The notes below the pieces were generated by a model, which was given only the letters and a program-made list of their open reading frames with translations, searched no databases and was not told the origin of the DNA. 46,358 nt of DNA from an uncultured Luminiphilus sp. GTDB taxonomy: Bacteria; Pseudomonadota; Gammaproteobacteria; Pseudomonadales; Halieaceae. Shown piece after piece: positions 16,810 to 26,104 of this stretch (the first letter of the stretch is position 1; the number at the start of each line of letters is the position of its first letter). Location of the stretch: NCBI GenBank assembly GCA_938091995.1, contig CALKNZ010000089.1, positions 1 through 46,358 of the forward strand, given 5' to 3'. A program made the translations under genes and the position numbers.

Positions 16810-18435
16810 ATGACATTACAGGCTTCAACTGCAGATCCACGTATCCCCAATCGGGACCTTTGTGTCACTCGCTATTTACTCGAGCGCTGGGCTCAAGAGA
16901 AACCCCAGCAGGTGTTCGCGCTGTTTCAAGACGGTGACGAGTGGACTTATGTCCAGTTGCTTGCCCGGGTAAAAAAACTGGCCGGTGGCCTTGCAAGTAC
17001 TGGAGTTGGACGTGGCGATCATGTTGCTGTCTGGATGTTCGATGGTAAGGAAGCCATTCTCACTTTTTTTGCGCTCAACTATTTGGGTGCGGTTTTTGTG
17101 CCCCTGAATACGGCGTTTAGGGGTAAGGTTCTCGAGCACACGCTGAACTTATCGGACGCTGAAATTCTGATTGCTCACGGGCAGCTGCTGGATCGTTTAG
17201 GCGAGGTAGAGTGCCCACAAATTAATCAGCTGATCTGCGTTGGCGACGGGGTTGTACCCGCCGAACATCAGCATACGCCTTGGTCTGTGTTATCTGAGGC
17301 CGAACAGGTACCCCCTGAGCTTGATCGGCCGATAGAACCTTGGGATACCCAGTCCATTATTTTTACTTCTGGTACCACCGGCCCGTCAAAAGGTGTGCTG
17401 TCATCGTACCTACATATTTTCACGAACGCGGGCCCCGAAAGTTGGCCTTTTGTGACGGGCGAAGACCGCTTTCTTATCAATATGCCTATCTTTCATATTG
17501 GCGGTATGGGTGTCATTTTTGTCATGTTGGCACGAGGGGGCTCGATCGCTGTTTCTGACGGATTTTCTACAGATACGTTCTGGCCGTTTGTACGTTCTTC
17601 GAGAACCACAGTGGTGTTTTTGCTGGGTGTTATGAGTACTTTTTTGTTGAAGCAGCCACCGGCAGATACCGACCAAGACCATGACCTGCGGTTGGTGTTT
17701 ATGGTTCCTTTGACTGAAACCTGTGCAGACTTTAAGACCCGCTTTGGGCCAGACGTTTACACCATTTTCAACATGACTGAAGTTAGCTCGCCCATTGTGT
17801 CAGAGGCAAATCCAACGAAACGGGGAACCTGTGGCCGTAAGCGTGATGGTGTCGATGTTCGTTTGGTTGACGACCATGACTGTGAAGTGCCCCTGGGTGA
17901 AGTGGGCGAAATGATTGTTCGGACCGACCGACCATGGGGTATGAATTCGGGTTACTACAAACAGCCCGATGCCACCGCAGAGGCGTGGCGCAATGGCTGG
18001 TTTCATACGGGAGACTGCTTTCGGGTTGACGACGACGGCTACTATTATTTTGTAGATCGGATGAAAGACGCAATTCGCAGGCGAGGAGAAAATATTTCGT
18101 CTTTTGAGGTTGAAGCAGAGGTCGTGGCCTATGACGCTGTCCGGGAAGCTGCTGCTTTCGCTGTGCCCAGTGACGTGGGCGAGGACGAAGTGATGGTGGC
18201 GGTTGCACCTGTGGAAGGCCAGTCCCTTGACCCTGAGGCTCTGGTGCGCTTCCTCGGTGAGCGAATGGCGCATTTCATGGTGCCACGATATGTCCGCATT
18301 CTTGAAGAACTACCCAAAACACCGTCATCAAAAGTGATGAAACATGTATTAAGAAACGAGGGTATTACTAGCGATACCTGGGACAGAGCAGCCATTGGCT
18401 TGCATTTTAAACGCGAAACACTATCGGCCCAATAA
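16810..18435 (+). CDS. AMP-forming acyl-CoA synthetase (CaiC/FadD-like)
   Basis: A 541-residue ANL-superfamily ligase that activates a carboxylic acid to its acyl-CoA via acyl-AMP. The P-loop is TSGTTGPSKG (186-195). Further motifs are FNMTEVSSP (A5-type), GWFHTGD (A7), DRMKDAIRRRGENISSFEVE (A8) and the catalytic lysine region PKTPSSKVMK (A10) near the C-terminus. The RRRGENIS form of A8 is typical of crotonobetaine/carnitine-CoA ligase and related bile-acid or short-chain ligases. It lies 24 bp after the TetR gene, in the same run as the TonB receptor and P450. It probably prepares the substrate or a ring-opened product as CoA thioester for the mutase. Confidence 0.9.
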   Translation: MTLQASTADPRIPNRDLCVTRYLLERWAQEKPQQVFALFQDGDEWTYVQLLARVKKLAGGLASTGVGRGDHVAVWMFDGKEAILTFFALNYLGAVFVPLNTAFRGKVLEHTLNLSDAEILIAHGQLLDRLGEVECPQINQLICVGDGVVPAEHQHTPWSVLSEAEQVPPELDRPIEPWDTQSIIFTSGTTGPSKGVLSSYLHIFTNAGPESWPFVTGEDRFLINMPIFHIGGMGVIFVMLARGGSIAVSDGFSTDTFWPFVRSSRTTVVFLLGVMSTFLLKQPPADTDQDHDLRLVFMVPLTETCADFKTRFGPDVYTIFNMTEVSSPIVSEANPTKRGTCGRKRDGVDVRLVDDHDCEVPLGEVGEMIVRTDRPWGMNSGYYKQPDATAEAWRNGWFHTGDCFRVDDDGYYYFVDRMKDAIRRRGENISSFEVEAEVVAYDAVREAAAFAVPSDVGEDEVMVAVAPVEGQSLDPEALVRFLGERMAHFMVPRYVRILEELPKTPSSKVMKHVLRNEGITSDTWDRAAIGLHFKRETLSAQ

Positions 18436-18461
18436 GGGTTATAAATCTAAAGTTGTGAAGC

Positions 18462-18467
18462 GAGGAG
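18462..18467 (+). promoter_or_regulatory. Ribosome binding site deciding the TonB receptor start
   Basis: GAGGAG lies 8 bases before the ATG at 18476 but only 2 bases before the in-frame ATG at 18470. The frame is open as far back as 18395, inside the ligase gene. The spacing selects 18476, which also gives a normal signal peptide. Confidence 0.65.
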
Positions 18468-18475
18468 TAATGCTC

Positions 18476-20671
18476 ATGAAAATAACAGGACATTTCCCAA
18501 AGTTTTTGGCACTCAGCAGTGCGGCTGTAATGACTGCTCAAGCGTTAGCCCAACCTACCCTTGAAGAAGTGGTGGTGACGGCCTCTAAAAAAGATGTCTC
18601 GGTCACTGATCTTGCGGCCGCTGCAAATGTGATTGGCGCTGAGGATATCGTTCCCGGAGGGGTGCAATCTGTCCGCGACATGATCGTTGACGTTCCCAAT
18701 CTCTCCATCGGCGATCAATTTGGCTTTGCCCGCGTGTTCATGCGCGGCATAGGAATGACCAGTATCGATATTGGGGGTGAGGGTGCAGTCGCGTTCTTGC
18801 AAGATGGCGCTATTATTCCCCGCCCTGCAGCGCAGTTGATGGGCATGTTTGATTTAGCCCAACTTGAAGTACTCCGTGGGCCCCAGGGGACACTCTATGG
18901 GCGTGGTGCTACCGCCGGCGTTATCAACATGGTGACGGCGAAGCCCGGCAATGAACTTGGCGGGTATATTCGAGCGACGGCGGGTAATTATGGCCTGCTT
19001 GATATTGAAGGCGCGGTAGATTTGCCTCTGAGTGACGCGCTGTCGGTTCGACTGGCAGGCAAGTTTGAAAATCGTGACGGTTATGGCACCAACTTGTTCT
19101 CTGGGGAGGAAGTTGACGATCGTGATGCCCAAGCTTACCGCGTAACTTTCGCTTACGACGATGGCGGCTCCTTTCGGGCAACAGCGGCCTACCAACATTA
19201 TGAAGAAGATGATCAGAACTTCGCCTTTCACTACTTTGGCCCTTCAGAGGGTAATCCCCTAGGCCCACTGGCCGTGCCTATTTTTGGTGGTCAAACTGTT
19301 TTTCAAGCCGGGGGCAGTATTTACGATATCAACTCGGATCAAGAGGCGATTAATACTCGAGATGGAGAGAGCGGAATTATCACCTTGGAATTTGATGTCG
19401 CGGACAACCAAACTCTGAAATCCATCACCTCCTTTCAGGAAATGGATCGCTTTTTAAGAGACGATCTTGATTCCACTGACGCTAATCTTTTTGGTCAGAA
19501 TAACTACACAGAACAAAGTGAATCCTGGAGTCAGGAGGTGACCTATAACTTCTCTGGCGACCGCCTCGATGTTTTAGCAGGCGCTATGTACTTTGAAGAA
19601 GAACTTTACGGCCAGGTTTTGGTGCCGCTCACCAATATCTGTGCGCTATTGGCCCCTGACCTATGCGGCACGCCAGTGGGTGATTTCCTTGGCTCCGGTC
19701 GCTATGAGCAAAATGGTGACGTCGATATCGAAGCCTATGGTATTTATGCCGAGGCGAGCTATCAGCTTACCGAAGCTTTTAAGATTATTGCGGGCGTGCG
19801 TTATAACTACGAAGAGCGCAGTGGCACGGGTGCCTTTGTTTTTGATGCAGCGGGTCTCGATGTTCCTACAAACCAAAGTGAGGACTGGAGCGATGTCACG
19901 CCACGGTTAACCGTAGAGTTTGAGCCCAACGACAACATGTTGCTTTACGCCACCTACAATCAGGCATTTAAGTCCGGGGTAATCAATACCGGTAGTACCA
20001 GTCCGGCACTTGAACCCGAAACAGTCGATGCTTTTGAATTGGGAATAAAGGGTTCGACAGCCGACGGGGGCATGCGCTACGCCATTTCTGGCTTCTACTA
20101 CGATTACGCTGATCTACAGATCTCTTTTGTCGACGAAAGCAGTACGGTTAGCACTATCAATGCCGCAGAGGCGGAAAATTACGGTGTCGAGGTGGAGATT
20201 GATGCGGCGCTGTCTGATTCGTTCACCATGGATTTCTACGCAACCTACCTAAGTGCAGAGTATAAGGAGTTCTTTAATGGTGATTACTCCGATGGCTTTG
20301 CGGTTAAGGATCTCAGTGGTAACACGCTACCTAATGCACCTGAATACACCTTTAAGTTGGGCCTAAACTATCGAGCAGAAATGATGGGTGGGGACGTGAT
20401 GTTGCGCGGCGAGTACTACTATCAAGATGATGTGTATTTCACTGAATGGAACCGTGCCGATGCTTACCAAGAAGGATACGGACTACTGAATGCCCGGGCT
20501 GTCTACACCTTGCCTGGAGATCGCTGGAGCTTCGCGGTATGGGGCCGCAATTTGGCCGATGAAGAAGTGATCTCTAACAACATTATTACAGCACCGCTGT
20601 ACAACTCGTTGCGGGTGGGTTCCATGTTGCCCCCTCGTACCTATGGTGCAACGGTTAGTTTCGATTTCTAA
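18476..20671 (+). CDS. TonB-dependent outer-membrane receptor
   Basis: A 731-residue receptor from ATG 18476. The signal peptide (about residues 1-26) ends at AQALAQ and is followed at once by a TonB box, LEEVVVTA. The plug domain carries VPNLSIGDQFGFARVFMRGIG and LEVLRGPQGTLYGRGATAGVINMVT. The beta-barrel follows and ends in TVSFDF with the terminal Phe typical of outer-membrane proteins. The short TonB-box-to-plug layout is that of the many marine and sphingomonad receptors associated with small organic substrates rather than siderophores. It sits between an acyl-CoA ligase and a cytochrome P450, 40 bp after the ligase stop, so I infer it imports the pathway substrate. No iron-uptake genes are nearby. 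Confidence 0.92.
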   Translation: MKITGHFPKFLALSSAAVMTAQALAQPTLEEVVVTASKKDVSVTDLAAAANVIGAEDIVPGGVQSVRDMIVDVPNLSIGDQFGFARVFMRGIGMTSIDIGGEGAVAFLQDGAIIPRPAAQLMGMFDLAQLEVLRGPQGTLYGRGATAGVINMVTAKPGNELGGYIRATAGNYGLLDIEGAVDLPLSDALSVRLAGKFENRDGYGTNLFSGEEVDDRDAQAYRVTFAYDDGGSFRATAAYQHYEEDDQNFAFHYFGPSEGNPLGPLAVPIFGGQTVFQAGGSIYDINSDQEAINTRDGESGIITLEFDVADNQTLKSITSFQEMDRFLRDDLDSTDANLFGQNNYTEQSESWSQEVTYNFSGDRLDVLAGAMYFEEELYGQVLVPLTNICALLAPDLCGTPVGDFLGSGRYEQNGDVDIEAYGIYAEASYQLTEAFKIIAGVRYNYEERSGTGAFVFDAAGLDVPTNQSEDWSDVTPRLTVEFEPNDNMLLYATYNQAFKSGVINTGSTSPALEPETVDAFELGIKGSTADGGMRYAISGFYYDYADLQISFVDESSTVSTINAAEAENYGVEVEIDAALSDSFTMDFYATYLSAEYKEFFNGDYSDGFAVKDLSGNTLPNAPEYTFKLGLNYRAEMMGGDVMLRGEYYYQDDVYFTEWNRADAYQEGYGLLNARAVYTLPGDRWSFAVWGRNLADEEVISNNIITAPLYNSLRVGSMLPPRTYGATVSFDF

Positions 20672-20692
20672 GCGTGCCGGCGGAGTTTTGCC

Positions 20693-21919
20693 GTGAATAG
20701 TGCGTTCTCGTTCAACCCTATGGATCCGCAGCTGCTTGCGGATCCATACCCTATTTTTCGCCAGATGCGTGAGCATGACCCGGTCCATCGGTCAGATCTT
20801 GGGTTTTTGGTGATGACCCGTTACGACGATTGTCGCCATGTGCTTATAGACAAAACCTTTGGCCAAGGTGACTTTGTTCGTAATATTCAGCTGTTCTATG
20901 ACGCCGATTTTGACGTGTTATCTCACCCGGCCTATGCCTGGTTGTCACGGGTGTTCGTTATGCAGGACCCGCCGCAGCACACCCGGTTACGCGGCCTCAT
21001 TGCAGGGGCACTGTCACTCAAGCGTATTCGATCTATGGAGCCGAGAGTACGAGAACTCGCTCGCAGGTTATTGTCCGATATAGCAGGTCAGCCCGGTGTT
21101 AATTTTATAGAGACCTTTGCTTATCGATTTCCCACATTAGTCATGTGCGACATGTTGGGGCTTGAGGAGAGCGAGTTTTCGGATGAACTCCTTTTGCAAT
21201 TGAATCAGGCCATTGCCGATACGTTCCCGGTTTTTGAAACACGAGCCCTTAACGATGACGAGTTGGCCTTGGCCAATCGACAGATGGAGTTTTTGACGAC
21301 TTTTTTTGACGACTTGTTTGCTCGGCGTCGCCTCAATCCTAAGGATGATCTGAGTACCGCATTGGCCATGGCCAACGAGGGTGGCAACTCGTTGTCGCCC
21401 GAGGAACTCAGTACCTCGGTAATTGGGCTTTTTGGAGCAGGCTTTGAGACAACGGCTCACATGATTGGTAATGGGTTGTATTTGCTAGGGGCTCACCCTG
21501 AGGAGCGCGCCAAGTTGAAGGCTGATCTGAGTTTGGCGAGCGCTGCAACCGAAGAGATTACGCGGTTCGAGTCGTCATTGCAGGCAACCTACCGCACAGC
21601 GTTGTCCGATACGGTGGTCGCGGACCAGCCTATTCAGGCGGGTGAGCGTATCTTAACGATTGTTGCGGCTGCCAACCGTGATGCTGCTGTCTTTCGCCAG
21701 CCCGAGTCCTTTGTTATTGATGCTCGTGAGGAAAAGCCCCTCACTTTTGGCGGTGGTATTCATTATTGTGTGGGCGCTGAATTGGCCCGACTAGAGGGCC
21801 GAGTTTTTCTGGAGGAGCTGTTTTCGGCCTACCCAAACTTTGACGTTGACACCGAATCGGCTCGCCTTCGACAGGCTTTTCTGTTCCGGGGATTTGAGCA
21901 CCTAGGAGTGACGCTTTAG
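20693..21919 (+). CDS. Cytochrome P450 monooxygenase
   Basis: A 408-residue soluble bacterial P450. I-helix oxygen-binding motif AGFETT (249-254), ExxR as E288-I-T-R291, and heme loop FGGGIHYCVG (352-361) with the cysteine ligand C359. All key residues are intact, and the length is that of typical class I P450s. The start is GTG 20693 behind CGGAG. No ferredoxin or ferredoxin reductase gene is adjacent, so electrons must come from elsewhere in the genome. It follows the TonB receptor by 21 bp and its stop TAG shares a base with the GTG of the flavin monooxygenase gene (TAGTG). The likely role is hydroxylation of an alicyclic or branched hydrocarbon skeleton, the specific substrate being unknown. 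Confidence 0.94.
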   Translation: MNSAFSFNPMDPQLLADPYPIFRQMREHDPVHRSDLGFLVMTRYDDCRHVLIDKTFGQGDFVRNIQLFYDADFDVLSHPAYAWLSRVFVMQDPPQHTRLRGLIAGALSLKRIRSMEPRVRELARRLLSDIAGQPGVNFIETFAYRFPTLVMCDMLGLEESEFSDELLLQLNQAIADTFPVFETRALNDDELALANRQMEFLTTFFDDLFARRRLNPKDDLSTALAMANEGGNSLSPEELSTSVIGLFGAGFETTAHMIGNGLYLLGAHPEERAKLKADLSLASAATEEITRFESSLQATYRTALSDTVVADQPIQAGERILTIVAAANRDAAVFRQPESFVIDAREEKPLTFGGGIHYCVGAELARLEGRVFLEELFSAYPNFDVDTESARLRQAFLFRGFEHLGVTL

Positions 21920-23004
21920 TGGTCGAAGCACACCCAGCAGTAGATCGGTTGCTGTCACTAGGCCTGTTTATGCCCAACTGCTCGAACATGCCTTCGATAT
22001 CGACTCACGAGGTCGTTGCACAACAGTGGACCTATGCCGAAAATGAGTTGTTGGCCCAGCGCGCTGAAGCCCTAGGTTTTGACTATCTGTTTCCAGTCTC
22101 ACGATGGCGTGGATTTGGTGGCGAGACGAACTTTTTGGGAACGTCACTTGAAACTACTACCTGGGCCGCCGCACTGTTACGGGCCACCGAACGCATCAAC
22201 ATTTTTTCCACAGTACATATACCGTTATTTCACCCCTTCGTGGTTGCCAAAATGGGTGCCACATTAGCCCACATGAGTGGCGATCGCTGGGGTCTCAATG
22301 TGGTGAGTGGTTGGAGTGCTCGTGAGTTTGGCATGATGGGTGTGGAACTGGCTGAACACGGTCGACGCTACGAGCGCACCGCTGCTTTTATCGAAATTCT
22401 CAGGGGACTTTGGGATTCGTCCCAGCAGCCGCTTAATCACAAGAGTGACTGGTATTCTGTGGTTGATGGGGAGGCGTCACCTATTCCGCAGCGACAGCCA
22501 CAAATTGCCAATGCTGGTACTTCAGCCGATGCGCAAAGTATGACGGCTCGCTTGTGTGACTGGGCCTTTATTTCAACCCCGTCTATTGATGCTCTAGGGA
22601 CTTTAATTAAAGGCATTGCCTCTCAGGCTGCGGCACACCATCGTCTTGTTCGGACTGCGATTTTTCCGTTCTTGCTGTGGGCAGATAGTAGAAGCGAGGC
22701 GGAGGATAAATTAGCCGCCATCATTGCGGCCAAAGATTCTGAGGCCGCAGATAACTGGCTTCATGATTTAACCGCCGGTAGCGGTTCTTTTGATGATTTC
22801 ACCAAAGATATGCTTGCCGCTTCTGGCGGAGGGGTACATTTGGTTGGCACCGCTGCGGATATCACTGAGCAACTCATAGAAGCTCATCGATTGGGGGTTG
22901 ATGCAGTCATGCTGACATTTCCCCGATACCGTGAGGACCTCGAGCGCTTTGCCCGAGATATACAACCGACGCTGGTACGAGCGGGTATTGTCGCACCCTC
23001 ATGA
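21919..23004 (+). CDS. LLM-class flavin-dependent monooxygenase (RutA/SsuD-like)
   Basis: A 361-residue luciferase-like TIM-barrel flavoprotein, translationally coupled to the P450 by a one-base stop/start overlap. RGFGGETNFLGTSLETTTWAAALLRATERINI and GDRWGLNVVSGWSAREFGMMG are the segments conserved in the SsuD, SfnG and RutA branch, which uses FMNH2 delivered by a separate reductase. RutA opens uracil, SsuD cleaves C-S bonds, and other LLM enzymes are type II Baeyer-Villiger monooxygenases. The RGFGG motif is closest to RutA in my memory, but the neighbours are not pyrimidine genes. Its role is inferred as oxygen insertion or ring opening after P450 action. No flavin reductase lies in the window. 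Confidence 0.85.
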   Translation: MVEAHPAVDRLLSLGLFMPNCSNMPSISTHEVVAQQWTYAENELLAQRAEALGFDYLFPVSRWRGFGGETNFLGTSLETTTWAAALLRATERINIFSTVHIPLFHPFVVAKMGATLAHMSGDRWGLNVVSGWSAREFGMMGVELAEHGRRYERTAAFIEILRGLWDSSQQPLNHKSDWYSVVDGEASPIPQRQPQIANAGTSADAQSMTARLCDWAFISTPSIDALGTLIKGIASQAAAHHRLVRTAIFPFLLWADSRSEAEDKLAAIIAAKDSEAADNWLHDLTAGSGSFDDFTKDMLAASGGGVHLVGTAADITEQLIEAHRLGVDAVMLTFPRYREDLERFARDIQPTLVRAGIVAPS

Positions 23005-23090
23005 GCATGGGGTTGATCCTTGGCGCCGCCAGAGCCCCAAAAATACAACCCACTGAATTTTGTCATTAAGGCAGCCGCGGGGTAGAAACA

Positions 23091-23936
23091 TTGATACGCA
23101 ATAGCACCCTAATTTGTGATGGCTTTGCTTTCATTGAAGGGCCGCGGTGGCAGCGCGATGCCTTGTGGTTTTCTGATATGCACGACGAAGCTGTATTTCG
23201 AGTAGTGCCGGGCGCTACCCCAGAGCGTGTTGTGCCAGTTCCCCAGCGGCCATCGGGTCTGGGCTGGTTACCCAACGGTGATCTTCTAATCGCGTCTATG
23301 TTGGATCAAAAAATTTTGAGATATACCGGCTCAGGTGAGTTGACCCTGCATGCCGACGTTTCAGCGGTGGCTGAGCGTCGTATCAATGACATGCTTGTCG
23401 ACGATGCGGGTAGGGCTTGGGTCGGTAATTTTGGTTTTGATCTGCCTGATGGTGAACCTGTGACTCCGGGTACGTTGGCTCGGGTAGACCCCGATGGCTC
23501 GGTACACCCAGCGGCTTCAGATCTTTTGTTTGCCAATGGTATGGCGTTATTGAACGGGAGTGAGACTCTGGTCGTTGCTGAAACCTTTCGCGGCTGCCTG
23601 ACGGCATTCGATATTGCATCAAATGCTGAACTGATTAATCGAAGAATCTGGGCTCAACTACCTGAAGGTGCGGTTCCCGACGGTATTTGTGTCGATGCCG
23701 AGGGTGCTATTTGGGTAGCGTCACCCACTACGGGTTCGGTTCTCAGGCTGGGTGAAGGAGGCTTAGTTTTGGACAGCATAGAGACGGGGCGCCAAGCTAT
23801 TGCTTGTGCCCTCGGAGGGCCGCAGGGGGATACCCTTTTTATCAGTTCAGCAGTGGCCACTGAGCGCCAGGCCTGTCGTGAGGCTAGAACGGCCCGTATT
23901 GATGCCTATCGGGTGAGCGTTCCTGCGCCCCAATGA
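23091..23936 (+). CDS. SMP-30/gluconolactonase-type lactonase
   Basis: A 281-residue six-bladed beta-propeller hydrolase of the SMP-30/Gnl/LRE family. Metal ligands fit the Glu in FIEGPRW (about residue 15), the Asn in FANGMALL (about 148) and the Asp in VPDGICVD (about 198). INDMLVDDAGRAWVGNFGF carries the usual central N-D-x-x-V-D element. These enzymes open lactones using one divalent cation. After a P450 and a flavin monooxygenase, a lactonase fits ring opening of a lactone made by Baeyer-Villiger-type oxidation. That is inference from order. The start is a TTG at 23091 behind GGGGTAG. The stop lies only 3 bp from the stop of the convergent ligase gene. Confidence 0.86.
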   Translation: MIRNSTLICDGFAFIEGPRWQRDALWFSDMHDEAVFRVVPGATPERVVPVPQRPSGLGWLPNGDLLIASMLDQKILRYTGSGELTLHADVSAVAERRINDMLVDDAGRAWVGNFGFDLPDGEPVTPGTLARVDPDGSVHPAASDLLFANGMALLNGSETLVVAETFRGCLTAFDIASNAELINRRIWAQLPEGAVPDGICVDAEGAIWVASPTTGSVLRLGEGGLVLDSIETGRQAIACALGGPQGDTLFISSAVATERQACREARTARIDAYRVSVPAPQ

Positions 23937-23939
23937 GGG

Positions 23940-25658
23940 TTAACCTTTATTTGTGCCCAACGTTGCAACTGAACCTGCTAGGCACGCTTCACGAATACCC
24001 CGCTTATCAATTTTTTCAGTAGCACCTCTTGGAAGCGGTTGGGGATAGTGCCAGATTTTTTCCGGAATTTTAAAGCGGGCCAGAGTCTGCTCCAGTGTCG
24101 TCTGTATTTGCGACAAGCTTAGAGATTCAACGCTGTAGACGGCAGCGCCAACCGCCTCTCCCAGTCGTTCATGAGGCATTGAAAAGACACTGGCCTCCAA
24201 GACGCCATCAACCTGATGTAATGCGCCTTCCACTTCTGGACAGGCGATGTTTTCACCGCCGCGAATGATCATATCTTTCTTGCGACCAACGATATAAACC
24301 AGACCATCATTGTCCTGATAGGCCAGATCTCCTGTAAACATCCAGCCTTCACGCAGCGCATCTTGGGTTTGCTCGGGCTTATTGAGGTAGCCGCGCATAT
24401 TGGCAGCACTTTTTAGGGCCAGTTCTCCCACAGCACCGGTTTCGGCATTTGAGCCATCCTCTGCGACAATCTTGAGCGCTTGCACCGGAGGTATAAGTAG
24501 GCCCGCTGCACCGGGATGGTCTATGTAATCTTTTCCTGACAAGCGCAGGCCCAGGCCATTGGTCTCGGTCATGCCAAAGCCCGTTGCTGGAGAGGCTTGC
24601 TTAAACTGTTTTGCAATTTTTCCGACCTGGCTCGGTGGGCGCTTGGCACCGCCAGCATCGATAGAATTGAGTGAAGACAAACGGGCCCCCGTCGCGGCGG
24701 CCGCCTCAAGAATGTCAGCGGACATGGTAGGCACTCCCCAAAATCGGGTAATTTGTTCTGACTCAATTAAGTCAACCGCAAGCGCCGGATCCCATCGTGG
24801 CATGAGCACCACCTTGCCGCCCGCAGCTAAGGTCAGTAGAAAACAACTGTTGGTGCCCGAGATATGGAAGAAAGGGACCGTGACCAAGTTCGACTGGGCT
24901 AGGGGCTGCCCGGTATTGTCGCTAGGCGCAGGGATGGGGTGACCCATAGTTTCATAGGTGGGAAGGATCATAAGCCAAGACCATATCGCCGTGATCACAC
25001 TGCGGTGGGTGAGGATGACCCCTTTTGGGTGTCCAGTAGATCCTGAGGTGTACATAATCGAAAAATCATCGTCGGGATCAGAAACGTTAGGGTGAGAAGC
25101 GGCATCGGGGTATTGGGCCATTAGCGTATCGAAGTCACGAGGCACCGAGTTTTCGGGCCGCACACGAATCACTGTAATTCCCAGTTTGGACGCGGTATCT
25201 TGCAGTCGCTCAGCTCGCGCATCGTCTACTACGGCCAATCGTGCTCCCGAGTCTTCAAATCCGTAAGTCAGTTCACTCGCTGTCCACCAGGCATTCATAT
25301 GAACCGCCACCGCACCTAGTGAAGCGGCTGCTAGCAGGGTGATGACATACTCAGGATAATTCCGCATAGCGATGGCAATACGGTCGCCCTTGCTAACACC
25401 AAAGTCTTTATGGAGCACTTGGGCGAAACGCGATACCCGTGTAGCAAACTCTCCGTAGCTCAATCGCTCTGCCTCAAAGATCAATAACTCTCGGTCGGAA
25501 AATTCTTCTGTGCTTTGTTGCAATAACTCAGTGAGGCATTTTGGAGCATTGGCGAACACCGGTAGGGATAAGCCATTGACCAACGCTTCGGTCACCGCAA
25601 AAGGCGAGTTCTCTTGAGTTAAAAGGTCTACAGCTTCTTCCAAAGTGGATGATGTCAT
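23940..25658 (-). CDS. AMP-forming acyl-CoA synthetase (second ligase)
   Basis: A 572-residue ANL ligase. Motifs: MYTSGSTGHPKGVILTHRS (P-loop), FWGVPTMSADILE, TGFGMTETNGLGLRL (A5), GWMFTGDLAYQDNDGLVYIVGRKKDMIIRGGENI spanning A7 and A8 (about 440-475), and PRGATEKIDKRGIR with the catalytic lysine near the end. The 'GRKKDMIIRGGENI' form is that of medium/long-chain fatty acyl or branched-acid ligases. It differs in length and motif detail from the ligase at 16810, so the two probably act on different acids. It is convergent with the lactonase gene, with no room for a terminator between them. Upstream is a long gene-poor gap. Confidence 0.9.
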   Translation of the reverse strand: MTSSTLEEAVDLLTQENSPFAVTEALVNGLSLPVFANAPKCLTELLQQSTEEFSDRELLIFEAERLSYGEFATRVSRFAQVLHKDFGVSKGDRIAIAMRNYPEYVITLLAAASLGAVAVHMNAWWTASELTYGFEDSGARLAVVDDARAERLQDTASKLGITVIRVRPENSVPRDFDTLMAQYPDAASHPNVSDPDDDFSIMYTSGSTGHPKGVILTHRSVITAIWSWLMILPTYETMGHPIPAPSDNTGQPLAQSNLVTVPFFHISGTNSCFLLTLAAGGKVVLMPRWDPALAVDLIESEQITRFWGVPTMSADILEAAAATGARLSSLNSIDAGGAKRPPSQVGKIAKQFKQASPATGFGMTETNGLGLRLSGKDYIDHPGAAGLLIPPVQALKIVAEDGSNAETGAVGELALKSAANMRGYLNKPEQTQDALREGWMFTGDLAYQDNDGLVYIVGRKKDMIIRGGENIACPEVEGALHQVDGVLEASVFSMPHERLGEAVGAAVYSVESLSLSQIQTTLEQTLARFKIPEKIWHYPQPLPRGATEKIDKRGIREACLAGSVATLGTNKG

Positions 25659-26104
25659 GATGGTTGCTCACCTTGTTGTGTTGGCGCTATGAGGCAGGAC
25701 AGATTGCTGCCATAAACTATACGCACTTGAGTTAATCGGCACACGAGGTTCTGGGTGAGTCATAGTGTATACAGCCGCCATTAAAACTAAATCACTGGCC
25801 CTATTTTTTAAGCGTTTAAGGTTGCAGTGTTTGCTATGAGTCCACACTCAAAGGGGTTGCCGGTCATGTCCGAGTAGGATGTCTCGCAAAAATAGTGTTA
25901 GCGAGAAACGGTGCTATCGGCCGGGCGTCTAGAGCAGGGCCAGTACGCCGAGGCGCCCGCTTATAAGGCGCAAAGCCCTTAAGTTATCGCCGAGAAAAGT
26001 AAGGCCAAAATTGAGCGCAGGGAGTGAGGGTTCCTGAATGTCGTGGTGCCTTGGAGATGTCCCGGCCCAAAACCACTGCTGCTTCATCGTCTTTGTTCAA
26101 GGCG
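25659..26104. other. Gene-poor 446-bp spacer
   Basis: No recognisable gene. It contains the promoter of the minus-strand ligase gene near its left end. A 52-codon minus-strand frame (26087 down to 25929) begins 18 bp after the aldolase stop but has a poor ribosome site and no family resemblance I know. GC-rich stretches around 25915-25980 could be the remains of a decayed gene, but I could not identify one. No clear terminator hairpin was seen. Confidence 0.5.

Noticed and set aside
18395-18475. Upstream extension of the TonB receptor gene
   Set aside because: It overlaps the ligase gene and would place 27 extra residues before the signal peptide.
25929-26087. Minus-strand frame of 52 codons after the aldolase gene
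   Set aside because: Poor ribosome site, no recognisable family and no clear fold; kept only as a remark on the spacer.
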